A stretch of 64,000 nt of DNA from Oscheius tipulae. Lineage: Eukaryota; Nematoda; Chromadorea; Rhabditida; Rhabditidae. Shown here piece by piece: positions 54,301 through 64,000 of this stretch (position 1 is the stretch's first letter; every line of letters starts with the position of its first letter). The stretch is from contig JASJZH010000006.1 of the NCBI GenBank assembly GCA_037178975.1, forward strand, positions 7,564,001 to 7,628,000, read 5' to 3'. The translations under genes and the position numbers were made by a program. Below the pieces are notes generated by a model. The model saw only the letters and a list, made by a program, of their open reading frames with translations. It was not told the origin of the DNA and ran no database searches.

Positions 54301-56567
54301 AATGCCCAGCTAGTGTCGGAACAGCTCCTCCACGACCATGTTCGATGTCAACAGACTGTCATAGTTGCAAGCTGCTAGCTCATTGTAACTGGTTCACTGT
54401 GGACAACAAAAACTTATGCATCTCGTTGGAAGAACAAGGTGGGTACCAAAACATGATCAAGAAATAGATTGTATTTTGTTTGGAGTTTTCAAAAACATTA
54501 CTCAATCCTTCGTTTCAGCAATTCTCCTAGCTGAGCAACATTCCCGGGAACTGGAAAGGTTGACTTCAGCTACGATACCACTTCGACATTCCCCTCCGGC
54601 TCCAGTCAACTTCGGGCAGGCGAGCCTTCCCATTTATCCTTTTCTCAATTTATTATTTAGAACACCACGCAGTGTGCTGTAGCCTGTGCTGACATCCCGG
54701 AGTGTGGCGACTGTATTTCCAATACCAGATGCATGTGGTGCCCGAGTACTGTACGATGCATCAACATGGAAGCTTACACTCTGTCCTTTGCTTACGGACA
54801 GTGTCATTCTTGGGTGACAGGAAACAGCCCCGGCGGATACATGAAAACCTGTGCGCAAGGTAACGACTAAAAATAGTTTTTATCGCAAGTTTCTGAAGAA
54901 TCGTCCAACTGCAGCTCCCACAAGACATGCTTCGAGTGTCAACTGTCGCCGCATTGTGGGTGGCTGGACGACGGGTCCAAAACGGGTTTGGGCGAGTGCG
55001 TCAAAGGAAACAACACTGGCCCATTAGACGTGATCCCAAACACCAATCAGACCTGGTATTTCTTGGAATGTCCAGGTTGGGGATCAAGAATGAATGACTC
55101 TTATACAATCACGTTCAGCTTGTCAATGCAACGGGCACTCCAAATGCAATAGTACAGCTGCCGGCTTCTTGTCAACTCGCGAAGTTTGTGCATTTTGTGC
55201 AAACAACACTACAGGAAGGCACTGTGAGACCTGTGCATCCGGCTTTTTTGGAGATCCGAGGAATGGTGGGACGTGCAGTCGTGAGTTTGTTTTCTGAACC
55301 AGTATTGTTCAATTTTAGCCTGTGAATGCCATGGTCAAGCAAGCGACTGTGATCCTCGGACCGGATACTGTCACTGTAAAACAAAGGGAGTCATTGGAAA
55401 GTCGTGCGACCGATGTGACCACAAATACTACGGTAATCCTGTCAATGGAACACCGTGCTACTGTAAGGGACTCATATTCATTGAGGCGACGATAAAATCT
55501 CAGACGAACTAGCCGTCGACTTCATCTTTACCTTCAAGCTGAAGAAGGAGGACAAAGACCGACATGTGACTGATATCTACTTGTACAGCACCCCATACAA
55601 GGTAAAACTTGTGCTAAAGAAAACAAACAGTTCGTTTAAGAAAGATACAGATGTCACCTTCCAAATCAGCTGTGACCCTACTGCTTATGTTGCATTGAGT
55701 GAGACAACTTCATATCTGCCTGGTCATCCGCCAAGAAACAGGACTCTGATGACTAGGACGCACTGTGATCATCGGGGATTCAGGAGAATCTATTCAGCCT
55801 CGGATAGTGACGGATGGAGTTTTGGAAATGACCACAATACCACCTTCTTCGTGAGTTTTTGGCTATTAACTATCACAAAGCTCTTCTTCATCATTCAAAA
55901 AAGGATTGTTTCAGGTCCGGGTATATAACTTCTCCACCCCGATTACGATCCAAGTCTCCTTTGCTCAGTCTCCTCCTATCAACTGGGTGTTGTTCTTTGT
56001 CATCTTCGCTGCGTAAGTCACATTCCATGGTGATAGTTCACATCTGCTCTTGCAGTTGCTTTATCGTCCTTCTCGTAGTCGCCGGATTGTTATGGATGAT
56101 CAAGTTAAGAATTGAAGTCTACCGACGCAATCAGAGAAGGATTGATGAAATTGAGCATGTAAGAACGAAAGGGTGCAAAAGAGTATTTCTCGTCTCAGAT
56201 GGCTTCTCGTCCGTTTGCCAATGTTAAGATGGAGCTGTCTACCTCGTATACAACTGTAACACCTTGTTTTATATATTTCCATACATCTTTTTAGATCACT
56301 CACAGTCCGACACCGCTGTCCATTGAGCCTTGTAGCAATTATAAAGCCGGTGTTTTTACTCTGGCTGTTCGCTTGCCGACTGGTGGAAGAGCAACAACAC
56401 CAAATGGAACTTCGGGTCTTGCTGTTGCTTCGGCTCTTTGTCTGCTCACTCCTGCCCAGCTTGGAGTCCTGCAAGCTCCAGAGAGCTCGGAGAATAAGAA
56501 CAACCGGAAAACCAATATGCGACGATATATCCCATTCCTCCGAGGAAGACAGGTCGAAAACTCGTAG
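51349..56567 (+). CDS. ATRN: attractin (CUB, EGF, kelch, PSI, laminin-EGF, single-pass)
   Basis: Large plus-strand gene with many short introns encoding a type I membrane protein of over 1,200 residues. The order matches attractin: signal anchor (WAVALILPLCVLG), EGF (CDLPCYNGVCLNGSCVC), CUB (TECGWDFVYIYDGDG to GFNITYEFE), EGF (CPYNCSNHGSCQVQTCKC), kelch repeats (KLYMFGG, ELFVFGGFNGRMLNEVW), several PSI domains (CTSQSECGWCSSGEQC and similar), laminin-type EGFs (CECHGQASDCDPRTGYCHC), a beta-sandwich region, a transmembrane helix (FIVLLVVAGLLWMI) and a cytoplasmic tail with the attractin signature MASRPFA. The C. elegans counterpart is tag-53. Family role: cell-surface glycoprotein in melanocortin/agouti and MGRN1 ubiquitin-ligase pathways in mammals, and sensory neurite patterning in worms. 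Stop TAG at 56565-56567. Confidence 0.95.
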
Positions 56568-57973
56568 TGTTCACTCAGAGACTTTATTATGCTCATCCAA
56601 TTCTGTTTCTTTTCCCTATCTTTTTGTAAAAACTTGGTGACGGGCTCCTTCCTCCAAACATAAATTCACTTAATTGCTCCAAATCACTTTAGAGTGTCTT
56701 ACCCATAAAACCCCAAACAATAATGCAGGCATAATTTTAGCTCATTTTATATTGACCTCGACCCAAACATACACCATAATCCCAGCCAATTTCGTTCCCT
56801 TCCCTTCTAAGTCATTTTCTCTGTGTTTGTCTTTCTTTGATCCGCCTAAATACTGCACTGTTCGATACGTGTCAATTAGCCCGTTGAGGCAAAATAAACT
56901 TTATGACTTATTCTTTTAGAGAGCTTGAATAAGAGAAAGTAAGAAAAAGAGCCAATAAAGTTGATATCCGTTAGCGAGGCTTCAATTTCGCAAAGCCCAG
57001 GTCTCGTCACGATACTCCTGACTACTGTATATCATTGGCAGTGCTCAACGAGCACAATAGTTATAAAATCCCGGATTCAGCGATTACGCCAATTATTAAC
57101 TGTATTTTAGAGGGCCTAGTACCTTGCATTAACTTTATTCAACATGAAATTTCAGAATCACAGAAATTGGCAGACTTATTGCTGCTTAGGTTCTACCTGA
57201 GCAAAAGGCAGCACTGATAGATTATTAGGCTTCGCTGTTGAAGAGAGGCAATGACATATAATGAAGCTTAGAAGGCGGTACGACGAAATGTGAAACGCGT
57301 TTCTTACAAACCACGGGTTCTTGACTATCGGTAGCCATAACGCTTTTTTCCGATGTTTAAGTACAAAAAAATTAAGCGTGGTTGACTGACAGGGGTTTCT
57401 TTGTATATTCTCCAAGACAAAGTCCGAAACAAATATTTGGGCCAAATAAAATTGACAGCTCGTTTTTTGTTCTTTAACGTCTATGTCTACTAGTAATAAA
57501 ACATATTTCAGTTCCTGCACAGCTTTTCCCAGAAAACCCATCTGAGGAGACCCATTCAGACTTGTACAATCAGGCTGAAAGTTGGCGCCCGGAAAATGGG
57601 GTGGATTCTGAACGTATAGCTAAAGTTTGGAGTTAAGCGGATTGTTAGATTTTTTATACCGACCTGTGTAACAAGATACGGCGGATACCAGTTTATTTTT
57701 CATTTCCTCGTTTTCTAACCAATCGACACCAAATTTGTTTCTAGGTTATTCTCGGTGGTAAAAACTATAGGAAAAAATTTTAGAGCGACTAGATAGAGGG
57801 GAGCCGATAAATCGCGATTTTCAGTTTTAGCGCGCGTACTAAGCCAACGCAGACCAAACCACCGCGAGCGCTACGCGCAATGAAGCAAAAATTCACGTTC
57901 ATTTAAACGACATTCTGGTGATACTAAACTTTAACGTAGAAGTCTTTTCTTAACATTGGAAAGGTAAAGATCA
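56568..57973. other. convergent intergenic region
   Basis: Between attractin (plus) and the TMEM254-like gene (minus). Several AATAAA-like signals occur near 56890-56960. A 121-codon open frame on the minus strand (57176-57541) resembles no known protein and lacks splice context. Confidence 0.4.
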
Positions 57974-58748
57974 TTATTTAGTCTTCTGCACCCCGCTGAT
58001 GAGGAGATGCAATGACGGAAAGCCGATGATGAAAGTTTGTACAGTCCAGAGGATGGTATGTGGGAGGCTGAAACGTTTTAGTCATTGCAATCCTTCTTCC
58101 TAACGACGGTCGTTAAAAGACACGTTCGGCCCCATTTTCTAATGGCTCAAAAACAGCTGCTCTTTGCACCCCTGCTGGCGCCGAAGCCGCAAAAAGCCAG
58201 ACGAGGTGCATATGACGCAACCACTAGGCTATGAGGCATCGAAATAGAATTTAGTTTGCGAACATCTCACCCCTGGCCTGCATCACCCAATGTACCGGGG
58301 TTTTTAAGAGTTTTAAATACAAAATGGCTGAAATTTGGACTTACTTCATTTGGTGAGTTAGACATGTTAGAGTAGCATAGATGGCCTCCGCAACGTGAAG
58401 GAGTGTTGCGATCAGTGCCACAAACTTGACAAAATCCGGCATCTCGTGGCCAATATAAGATGCGAAAGGTCCAATGACTGGAAAGAATCCATTCTCGAGC
58501 ACTTTAGGATCAATGCAGGCTAGCTGCAAGCTGTACGTAAACGTCTGACCCTAGGTTTCTAACTCACAAAAGTGATGAGGAGACCGACGGGAATGATGAT
58601 CCACCAGATTAGTGCAGGCGTACGGAAAAAATTCTTCATTTCAATTTCAGGATCCGACTCAACTATAGTAGCTGTAGAGTCGATCTTTTCCTAGAAGTGG
58701 TATAAGATAAGAGAATACAGAGTATTGAGATACCAGCTGTATGTTCAT
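57974..58748 (-). CDS. TMEM254-like (DUF4499) small membrane protein
   Basis: Four exons on the minus strand give about 136 residues. A tiny first exon encodes MNIQL (58734-58748), the second begins EKIDSTATIVE, the third runs from LACIDPKVLENG to LTHQM, and the last (near 57974-58070) encodes NLPHTILWTVQTFIIGFPSL and ends at TAA 57974. The block FFPVIGPFASYIG with LLHVAEAIYATLTC and WTVQTFIIGFPSLHLL matches the DUF4499/TMEM254 family: G-P ... Y, then H-V-A-E-x-x-Y-A, then W-x-V-Q-T. Three hydrophobic helices are visible. Function of the family is unknown. Reading straight on past the third exon would stop after HQMK, but that skips a perfect GTAAGT donor. Confidence 0.75.
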
Positions 58749-60225
58749 AATACAAATGTATCACGAGGCATAGGGACAGACGAGAAAATGGACGCCTAGA
58801 GGGGTCTAATCAAATCATCCACGAACGATAGGCGGCTATGATCAATATATGATCCAAGAAAACGCCACTCTCTAGCTTTCTTTGATCGCTCAAAGACTAG
58901 TTTTTTGAGCAATTGGCCTTATCTCTATTTTTGAAGTTGTCTTAGTCTCCCCTGACAGCAATTTTCTCTTTCCATCCGAAATTTTGTGACGAGACTAGAC
59001 TACTGGATCAAACTTGACCGCAGTGCATCAGTCTCACGAACTTTTGCCCCCTTTTTTTTCTTTCCGTACTTGAAATCCTTTTAGTCTTCAAAAGAGGTTG
59101 TTTAGAGAAATCTTAGGTTTTGATAATGAAAGGATGAAGGGAATTAGGCTGAGATGCTATTAAAAAAGATAGTGACTGTGCTGCTGCCCTACTATTGACC
59201 AAGTATCGATTGAATGTCTCTCTCCGGCTCATAACAAGAACGGCTGCCGCCTTACACGTGCAGGCTGAGAGAAGAAAGACTTTTTGGGGTAGCGGAACAA
59301 AAAGCACACATTGATTTTTCTCGTAGGGATAAGAAGGAAGTACAGATATAGAGATGATACCCTTTCTCGGGAGAAGTGGCAGAGAGATCATGTCAGATCT
59401 TGTCAGTTTTGATAAAATCTGAGAGACGGGGCCGACTCACCATACTTCGGCGACCTCAGCCGTGGATCGTATCCTCTATTCCTTTTCCCGATCCACAATA
59501 CAAGCCCCGACCCGCATCGATCATCTTCTCCTCGCTTCGAAGCATTTTATTTATTTTACGGTCAGGATTTTCTGTGTTAACGACCAGTAGCTGCTGATCC
59601 GGGTGTTCTGACTCCCTCTTAGCGTCGATTGATACCGAGAAAAATTTGTAAAATCGGCTGGTCTATCTGTCAGTTCACAACATTCTTTGACTGTATGAAA
59701 CTGACGCGTGTCGATCTTGAAACTGACGGAAATAGTCCGATTGCCGTGCAGTTGGCCATCATTCATCAATGAAACCATTCCTTTCAGTTATCGCATCGGT
59801 ATTTTTCGCAAGTGTACCAAACTTTTTTGTTCTCTGTCTAAAGTTTGATTTATATTCTTGCACAACATTCACAAAACGTGAACAACTCGCAAAAAGATAC
59901 TGGTGTCAGACTTTGGTTCGATAACCTAAGTCTACAAACTTTTCTATACCTTTCTCAGTCGCTGTGCACTCCATCGTTTGACGACCATTTGGGCCAACTT
60001 TTCCACTTCCGGTTTTTGTGGGCGCCGGGTAGTTTCTGCAAAACGGCCGTCTGTGCCGTTCATCTCGGCAATATCTCCTGAGGTGGAAGGCGCTAGTCGG
60101 CGCCTGTCACAGACTAGGACAATGGGTGTTCGCAACGTGCACTTTGCGGCCCGTACGCGGTGGTACCAGGCCGTGCGGCGGGACCGCCGCTCCGTTCCCC
60201 TCTCATTCCAATGCTTCACCCGGCG
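58749..60225. other. upstream region of the microRNA cluster
   Basis: No protein-coding exon recognised. From about 59,980 onward the sequence becomes markedly GC-rich, continuing to the mir-100 hairpin. The arginine-rich open frames there are probably a by-product of base composition. This is where the primary transcript and promoter of mir-100/let-7 are expected. Confidence 0.4.
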
Positions 60226-60834
60226 GGGTCAACCGTCCTCCTCCTGCCATCTTCCTTCAGTCTTGTCCGGTGGCCGGCTGTCTACTGACCACTGGTCAGC
60301 CGCTGGACATCAACATTACCAACGCTTCCGATCCCATCTGGAACCCCCGTGTCTGAGGTCAGGTTCCTTGTGTCTTTGTTGTGGAACCGCCAGTCGCTCT
60401 CGGACAGCAGTCGTGATTCCCCCCTAAGGACCCTTAGTTTTATACACTCTAACTTTTACAATCTGCCAAATTTCCACTGTTTTTCTTGATTTTGAAACTT
60501 TTTGAGTTCTCCCAGAAAGTGCAAAGATGTCTCAATTAACCATGAAAAGATCCTGTGTGGCCTTTGCGGATGATTGTAAATGCCAGAGAGTTCAAATTGC
60601 GCCTGGTTGAACGCCCGTTCCTTCTGTCTCGCTCGCCTCTCCCGACCGACTAAACGTTCGCATGCGTAAGTGCCTCGGTGGTGCTAGCCCGTGGCATGTA
60701 AAGGGCAGACGAGACGTGCACAAGAACAGAGACGCAGACTGTTAGATTTGGTCAAGAGTGATAGTCGGTCGCGGAGGGCGCAGATGGGGGCGTGGCTTTT
60801 AGCCGAGGTGGCAGACCGCCCTGACCGCTGGTCA
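60226..60834 (+). promoter_or_regulatory. cluster of GGTCA nuclear-receptor half-sites upstream of mir-100
   Basis: Seven GGTCA/TGACC cores fall in about 610 bp: 60227-60231, 60286-60290, 60294-60298, 60357-60361, 60750-60754, 60822-60826 and 60830-60834. Four of them form two near-identical 13-bp palindromes, TGACCACTGGTCA (60286-60298) and TGACCGCTGGTCA (60822-60834). GGTCA is the core bound by ROR/Rev-Erb-type receptors, which in C. elegans (NHR-23, NHR-85) time heterochronic microRNAs. Function here is inferred. Confidence 0.45.
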
Positions 60835-60854
60835 TTCGCCCGCACGCACTCGCG

Positions 60855-60921
60855 CCGTCAACCCGTAGATCCGAACTTGTGTGCTGTATTGCTTAACACA
60901 GGCTCGGCTACTGGTAGACGG
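60855..60921 (+). ncRNA. mir-100: mir-100 microRNA precursor
   Basis: The 22 nt at 60860-60881, beginning AACCCGTAGATCCGAAC, are identical to canonical bilaterian miR-100. The downstream arm at about 60897-60921 pairs with it: CCGTC with GACGG at the base, ACC with GGT, GTAG with CTAC, CCGA with TCGG and TGTG with CACA, with a few mismatches and a loop of roughly 15 nt. The hairpin is therefore a normal animal pre-miRNA with the mature product on the 5' arm. Role in animals: developmental timing and growth control; in C. elegans the family is the miR-51 group. It lies on the same strand as let-7 and 131 bp upstream of it (mature start to mature start), so a shared primary transcript is likely. 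Confidence 0.95.
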
Positions 60922-60983
60922 GCAGTGAAACCTCCTCATCCCCTAGAACACCCACCCTACACCTGTCCGAGAACAAATCGTCT

Positions 60984-61061
60984 CCAGCGATGAGGTAGTA
61001 GGTTGTATAGTTCTGAACTGTATCAATGGAGAAACTATTCAGCCTGCTCGCTCGCCGATGG
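60984..61061 (+). ncRNA. let-7: let-7 microRNA precursor
   Basis: The 22 nt at 60991-61012, beginning TGAGGTAGTAGGTTGTAT, are identical to canonical let-7. The 3' arm (about 61033-61061) pairs with it: ATAGTT with AACTAT, a U-U mismatch, then G/U-rich pairing through GCCTGCTCG, and CCA with TGG at the base. G-U wobbles and a short bulge near the 5' end of the mature RNA are typical of let-7. The terminal loop is about 20 nt. Conserved role: it drives the late larval-to-adult transition by repressing targets such as lin-41. A two-hairpin transcript with mir-100 is predicted; LIN-28 control is possible but cannot be read from the sequence. Confidence 0.97.
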
Positions 61062-63890
61062 TTAGGGTACCAAAACGACTGGCGGTATTTAGGGTCCCTA
61101 TACAGAATTTCAGGCTTCACACAGGTAACAGAGCCGAACTGATCAATGGTTCATAACACCGAGCCGATCAATAAGCTGTGAGCGTCCCCCGCGCACACCA
61201 GTCGACTGCACTCTTGCACTTTGATGTGTTTGCACAACCAGAAGCCCATCAACCTTTGTCGTATTTCAAAGACTAATAAATATTACGAGTATTGATTTGG
61301 TCAGCCAAGACAAGCCCTGTTTACATCGCTGGGACCAGGTCGTACCAACCGGAAGCAGCCCCGCCGGAGCCATCGTACAGTTGTTTCGAAAACATGCGCT
61401 CCCAGGCCGTCATACTTACTCATGCTCGCCAGGAAGAGTCGCAACTATTTCGAACGGACATCTTGTTTTGAAAAGAGTACTAATTTCAACCCCAGACTTA
61501 ATCAATGACGAGGACTTCTGGAAAAGGAGCACATTCTTTCCTAATCTTATCAACTATACAAGAGGGATGTGCGATAGCGATGGAGAGATCGTAAAGTCGG
61601 GATGCGGAAGAGAATCCTAATCGATTATGGGCCACGGTTTGAGGATCGCTCGTTTGAATTTGAATGAAAGGACATCCCGAGACGCAGTTTGAATGGAATG
61701 AAATGGTTCCGAGATCGGAATGTTCTGCGCAGATATAGGACCCAATAGAGATAATCTGGCCATAAAAAGATCTTTGACGACGTAACTCATATTGTATAAT
61801 GAAAGGAACTCTTTTTATCTCTCTACCGGAAGTTCTTTGTGACATTTTGTTTCTAGCAAGGACTTGAAACAACCCGAATTTAAAGCAATTACGAAAAGAG
61901 TCCTTGGGAAAAAGTTAATATCTTGTCTAAGTGAATTTTCAAGAAACTGTGTTCTAGACTTCCGAGCAAAGTTCACTGTGTTTCATTGTATGCTACAGAC
62001 GGTGATAAGGGGTGACACTCTACTTCAAGAAAACATTTTAATTTTGAAAAGTTGTAAAAACGAAAACAAGAACTTGATAATGTTTGCCTAAACCGTTCTT
62101 ATAAACATAGGAAAACAAGCAAGTTGAAATTTATCAAGGATCACAAGTGTAAGTACTGTAAACGGCCTTATCAATCATTCTTACACCGTACTTTTCAAAG
62201 AGCTATCGGAGCCTAATGCTCTTTAAAAGGCAGTCGTGCGGATTTTTAGAATCAAACTCAAGTTGAAAGTGTTGTTCACTGTTTCCTACCTATGCTTGAT
62301 ACTTTTACTTAATTATTCATCATTTAAAGTTACTTGCATGGCGTTTTACCGCGTTTTGTATGCATAACGAAAGAGTATCTTATTCATGTTTCACAAAGAG
62401 CAATCAGATTTATTTTCCAGGTTTGAGTGAACCTAAAGTATCCGCATTCATTTCGAACATTTATTAATATTCAATGAGGTTTACTCGCCTAGTTTTTGAA
62501 TAACATTTTCTGCACTTTTTTTGCTCATATTGTTGCCTTATCCGTTGTACATGGCGGTATACCGGCCCTGCCGAGACACTTCCCAAAATCCGTAGATTCC
62601 CATGTCACTTTGTGTGTTCTGGTGTACAGTACTCGGTTCGTCTGCAGTTTTGATTGACATCTCTCTCAGCAAATGCAGCAGGCAAACAATTTCCACACAA
62701 ATTGGACGGTCATGGCTGGTTTACAGCCCTATGAGGTCTTTTTTGGATGACAGATCTTATTAATGAGGGTTATGATCAGTTGTTCGCTCTGTGTTTGGTC
62801 CAGATACTGTGATTCCAATTCGATCTCGTACCGGATTCCGCATCATAGGTCCTGGTTAACTCTTCCAGTTTTGTCATTGTTCACAACTAGTTGGTTTTCT
62901 TTTTGCACATATCTGTTCTCTGTGATCCCATATATTGAAGAGTTACGCACGATATGAAGACTGAGAGATTGAAATCACATGTCTCCACTAAACCTTGTGA
63001 GCCTTCGCAGAAGCAACAAATCGTTCAAAAAGGGGCATTTTGAGCAATGTTGTTTCGGGTATACGAAGAGTAGCATTGTGGACTTATACTCTTATATAAG
63101 AGAGATTGAAGAGAGCCGTATCCATTTCTTGACGCTTTCTGGAGCTTTCTGCATAACTACAACAAAACTAAGTTATTGAATCAAGATTGAGAAGCATGAC
63201 TTTTTAGTTCTAGCTCTCAAATTTCTTCTTTAAAAAGCGAACGACTACTCGAAAAGTTATGACACCTTCAGGGTGTGCGTTAAGATTGTTAAAACGTAAC
63301 CGTAGTATATGATATGAGAATTTGTTGAAAGACTATAAAGGCAGACTAGTGATTAAACAGTGTAATCCTATCTTCCTGACATACTATACAGAACCCTAGG
63401 TCGTATCTTGTTTGCCAAGTCCATACTAAAGATTTGCGGTCCCAGGCTGCTCGTGTTGGTCTCCAGTCCCACGTGACTTGTTTCATAAAGCTTCCCTGTG
63501 CGTTGAGAAAAACCAACTTTTTACCCTCTTGATCTGTTAGAAACATAAACATGTTGAAGTTGCACAATAATCGGTGTCAATTGAAATGCGGATTAGAGAG
63601 ACTTTCAAAGCAAGTTTCCCATTGAAACCTGAGAGTCTGGCCTTTGATTGATTTCTTAATTGAGTGGGAGCAAGTTTTCATTTCATTTGCGAGCTCTGTC
63701 TTTAAGAAATCGATTATTCTGCCGCCTAGCATAGCCTGCCACCTGGAGCCTCCCATGCTCCCCTCTTTCCCATAAGTTCAACTAATTTTTAACAATTTCT
63801 GTACTCTTAACAGATCCGGTAGGCGTTCGACGCGTGGACGTTGTGGTGGGCGGAGCTTGATAAGAGTTGCCGTGGTTTTCGACTGGACAC
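61062..63890. other. gene-free stretch downstream of let-7
   Basis: About 2.8 kb without a supported gene. I looked for the third ancestral cluster member (lin-4/miR-125, seed TCCCTGAGA) and did not find it. A minus-strand open frame (63346-63567) reads QEGKKLVFLNAQGSFMKQV and vaguely recalls an NHL-type blade, but this is too weak to call a gene. Confidence 0.4.
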
Positions 63891-63983
63891 ATGGCCGAAG
63901 CAGCACAGCCAGAATACAAAGCATACAAAAGGAGATGGATCTACTTGTTAGTAGCTATAGCCGTTAACTTTTCCAATGGAAAT
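63891..63983 (+). CDS. first exon of an MFS transporter (FLVCR-like), partial
   Basis: ATG at 63891 begins MAEAAQPEYKAYKRRWIYLL followed by VAIAVNFSNGN, and a GTGAGT donor follows at 63984. The Y-K-R-R-W sequence leading straight into a first transmembrane helix with N-F-S-N-G is the pattern of FLVCR/DIRC2-type major-facilitator transporters (haem or choline/ethanolamine carriers in vertebrates). The rest of the gene lies beyond the window, so the family call rests on 31 residues. Confidence 0.5.
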
Positions 63984-64000
63984 GTGAGTTTTCCGATCAA

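Noticed and set aside
59978-60427. 149-codon arginine-rich open frame upstream of mir-100
   Set aside because: It sits in GC-rich DNA where stop codons are rare, overlaps open frames on other frames, has no splice context or family likeness, and contains the nuclear-receptor palindrome.
60421-60445. CCTAAGGACCCTTAG sequence considered as a lin-4/miR-125 candidate
   Set aside because: It lacks the TCCCTGAGA seed and does not lie on a suitable hairpin arm.
60691-60993. 100-codon open frame across the mir-100 hairpin
   Set aside because: It is explained by the microRNA hairpins themselves; the frame is incidental.
63346-63567. NHL-like 73-codon minus-strand frame
   Set aside because: The resemblance (KKLVFLNAQGSF) is one short motif, with no adjoining blades or splice partners found.

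Overview
This window is nematode genomic DNA. The genes have many short introns (about 35-60 bp, usually GT...TTTCAG), and most predicted start codons lie a few bases after a TTTCAG-like acceptor, which fits spliced-leader trans-splicing. Several genes belong to families that are nematode-specific or expanded in nematodes: a serpentine chemoreceptor of class gamma, a DUF273 glycosyltransferase, an SXP/RAL-2 (DUF148) protein and a transthyretin-like relic. The species cannot be named from sequence alone. Its genome keeps let-7 next to mir-100, a linkage Caenorhabditis elegans has lost, so it is probably not a close Caenorhabditis relative.

Layout. 0.4-3.6 kb (-): Dok-7-like PH-domain docking adaptor. 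4.7-6.0 kb (-): srg chemoreceptor. 6.9-9.4 kb (+): dimethylargininase/amidinotransferase. 9.7-18.5 kb: repeat-rich tract with two decayed retroelement protease fragments, a 467-bp repeat present as two near-identical inverted copies, a small secreted cysteine-rich gene (12.4 kb, +) and a broken transthyretin-like gene (13.3 kb, +). 18.5-21.4 kb: no gene seen. 21.5-25.3 kb (+): SoxD (egl-13-type) HMG-box factor, with a stray copy of one of its exons downstream. 26.1-28.9 kb (-): Skeletor-like DM13 protein. 33.1-34.6 kb (-): DUF273/GMA12-type glycosyltransferase. 36.4-40.2 kb (-): a second, larger DM13-domain secreted protein. 41.9 kb (+): possible 54-residue gene. 42.7-44.4 kb (-): pepsin/cathepsin-D-type aspartic protease. 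45.4-46.4 kb (+): SXP/RAL-2 protein. 47.0-49.0 kb (-): TMEM184. 51.3-56.6 kb (+): attractin. 58.0-58.7 kb (-): TMEM254-like protein. 60.85-61.06 kb (+): mir-100 and let-7 hairpins. 63.9 kb to the end (+): first exon of an MFS (FLVCR-like) transporter.

The outstanding feature is the two-gene microRNA cluster. Mature miR-100 and mature let-7 are each identical over 22 nt to the canonical bilaterian sequences, lie 131 bp apart start to start on the same strand, and both fold into hairpins. Seven GGTCA nuclear-receptor half-site cores lie in the 610 bp upstream, four of them arranged as two near-identical 13-bp palindromes, which suggests hormone-receptor timing control. No lin-4/miR-125 member was found nearby.

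The protein-coding genes do not form an evident pathway. They are a mix of signalling (Dok-7-like, srg, SoxD), secreted or cell-surface proteins (two DM13 proteins, attractin, aspartic protease, SXP) and membrane proteins (TMEM184, TMEM254, MFS). No tight same-strand operon is apparent; same-strand neighbours are usually more than 1 kb apart. Exon boundaries were worked out by eye from splice signals and reading frame, so internal junctions are predictions.
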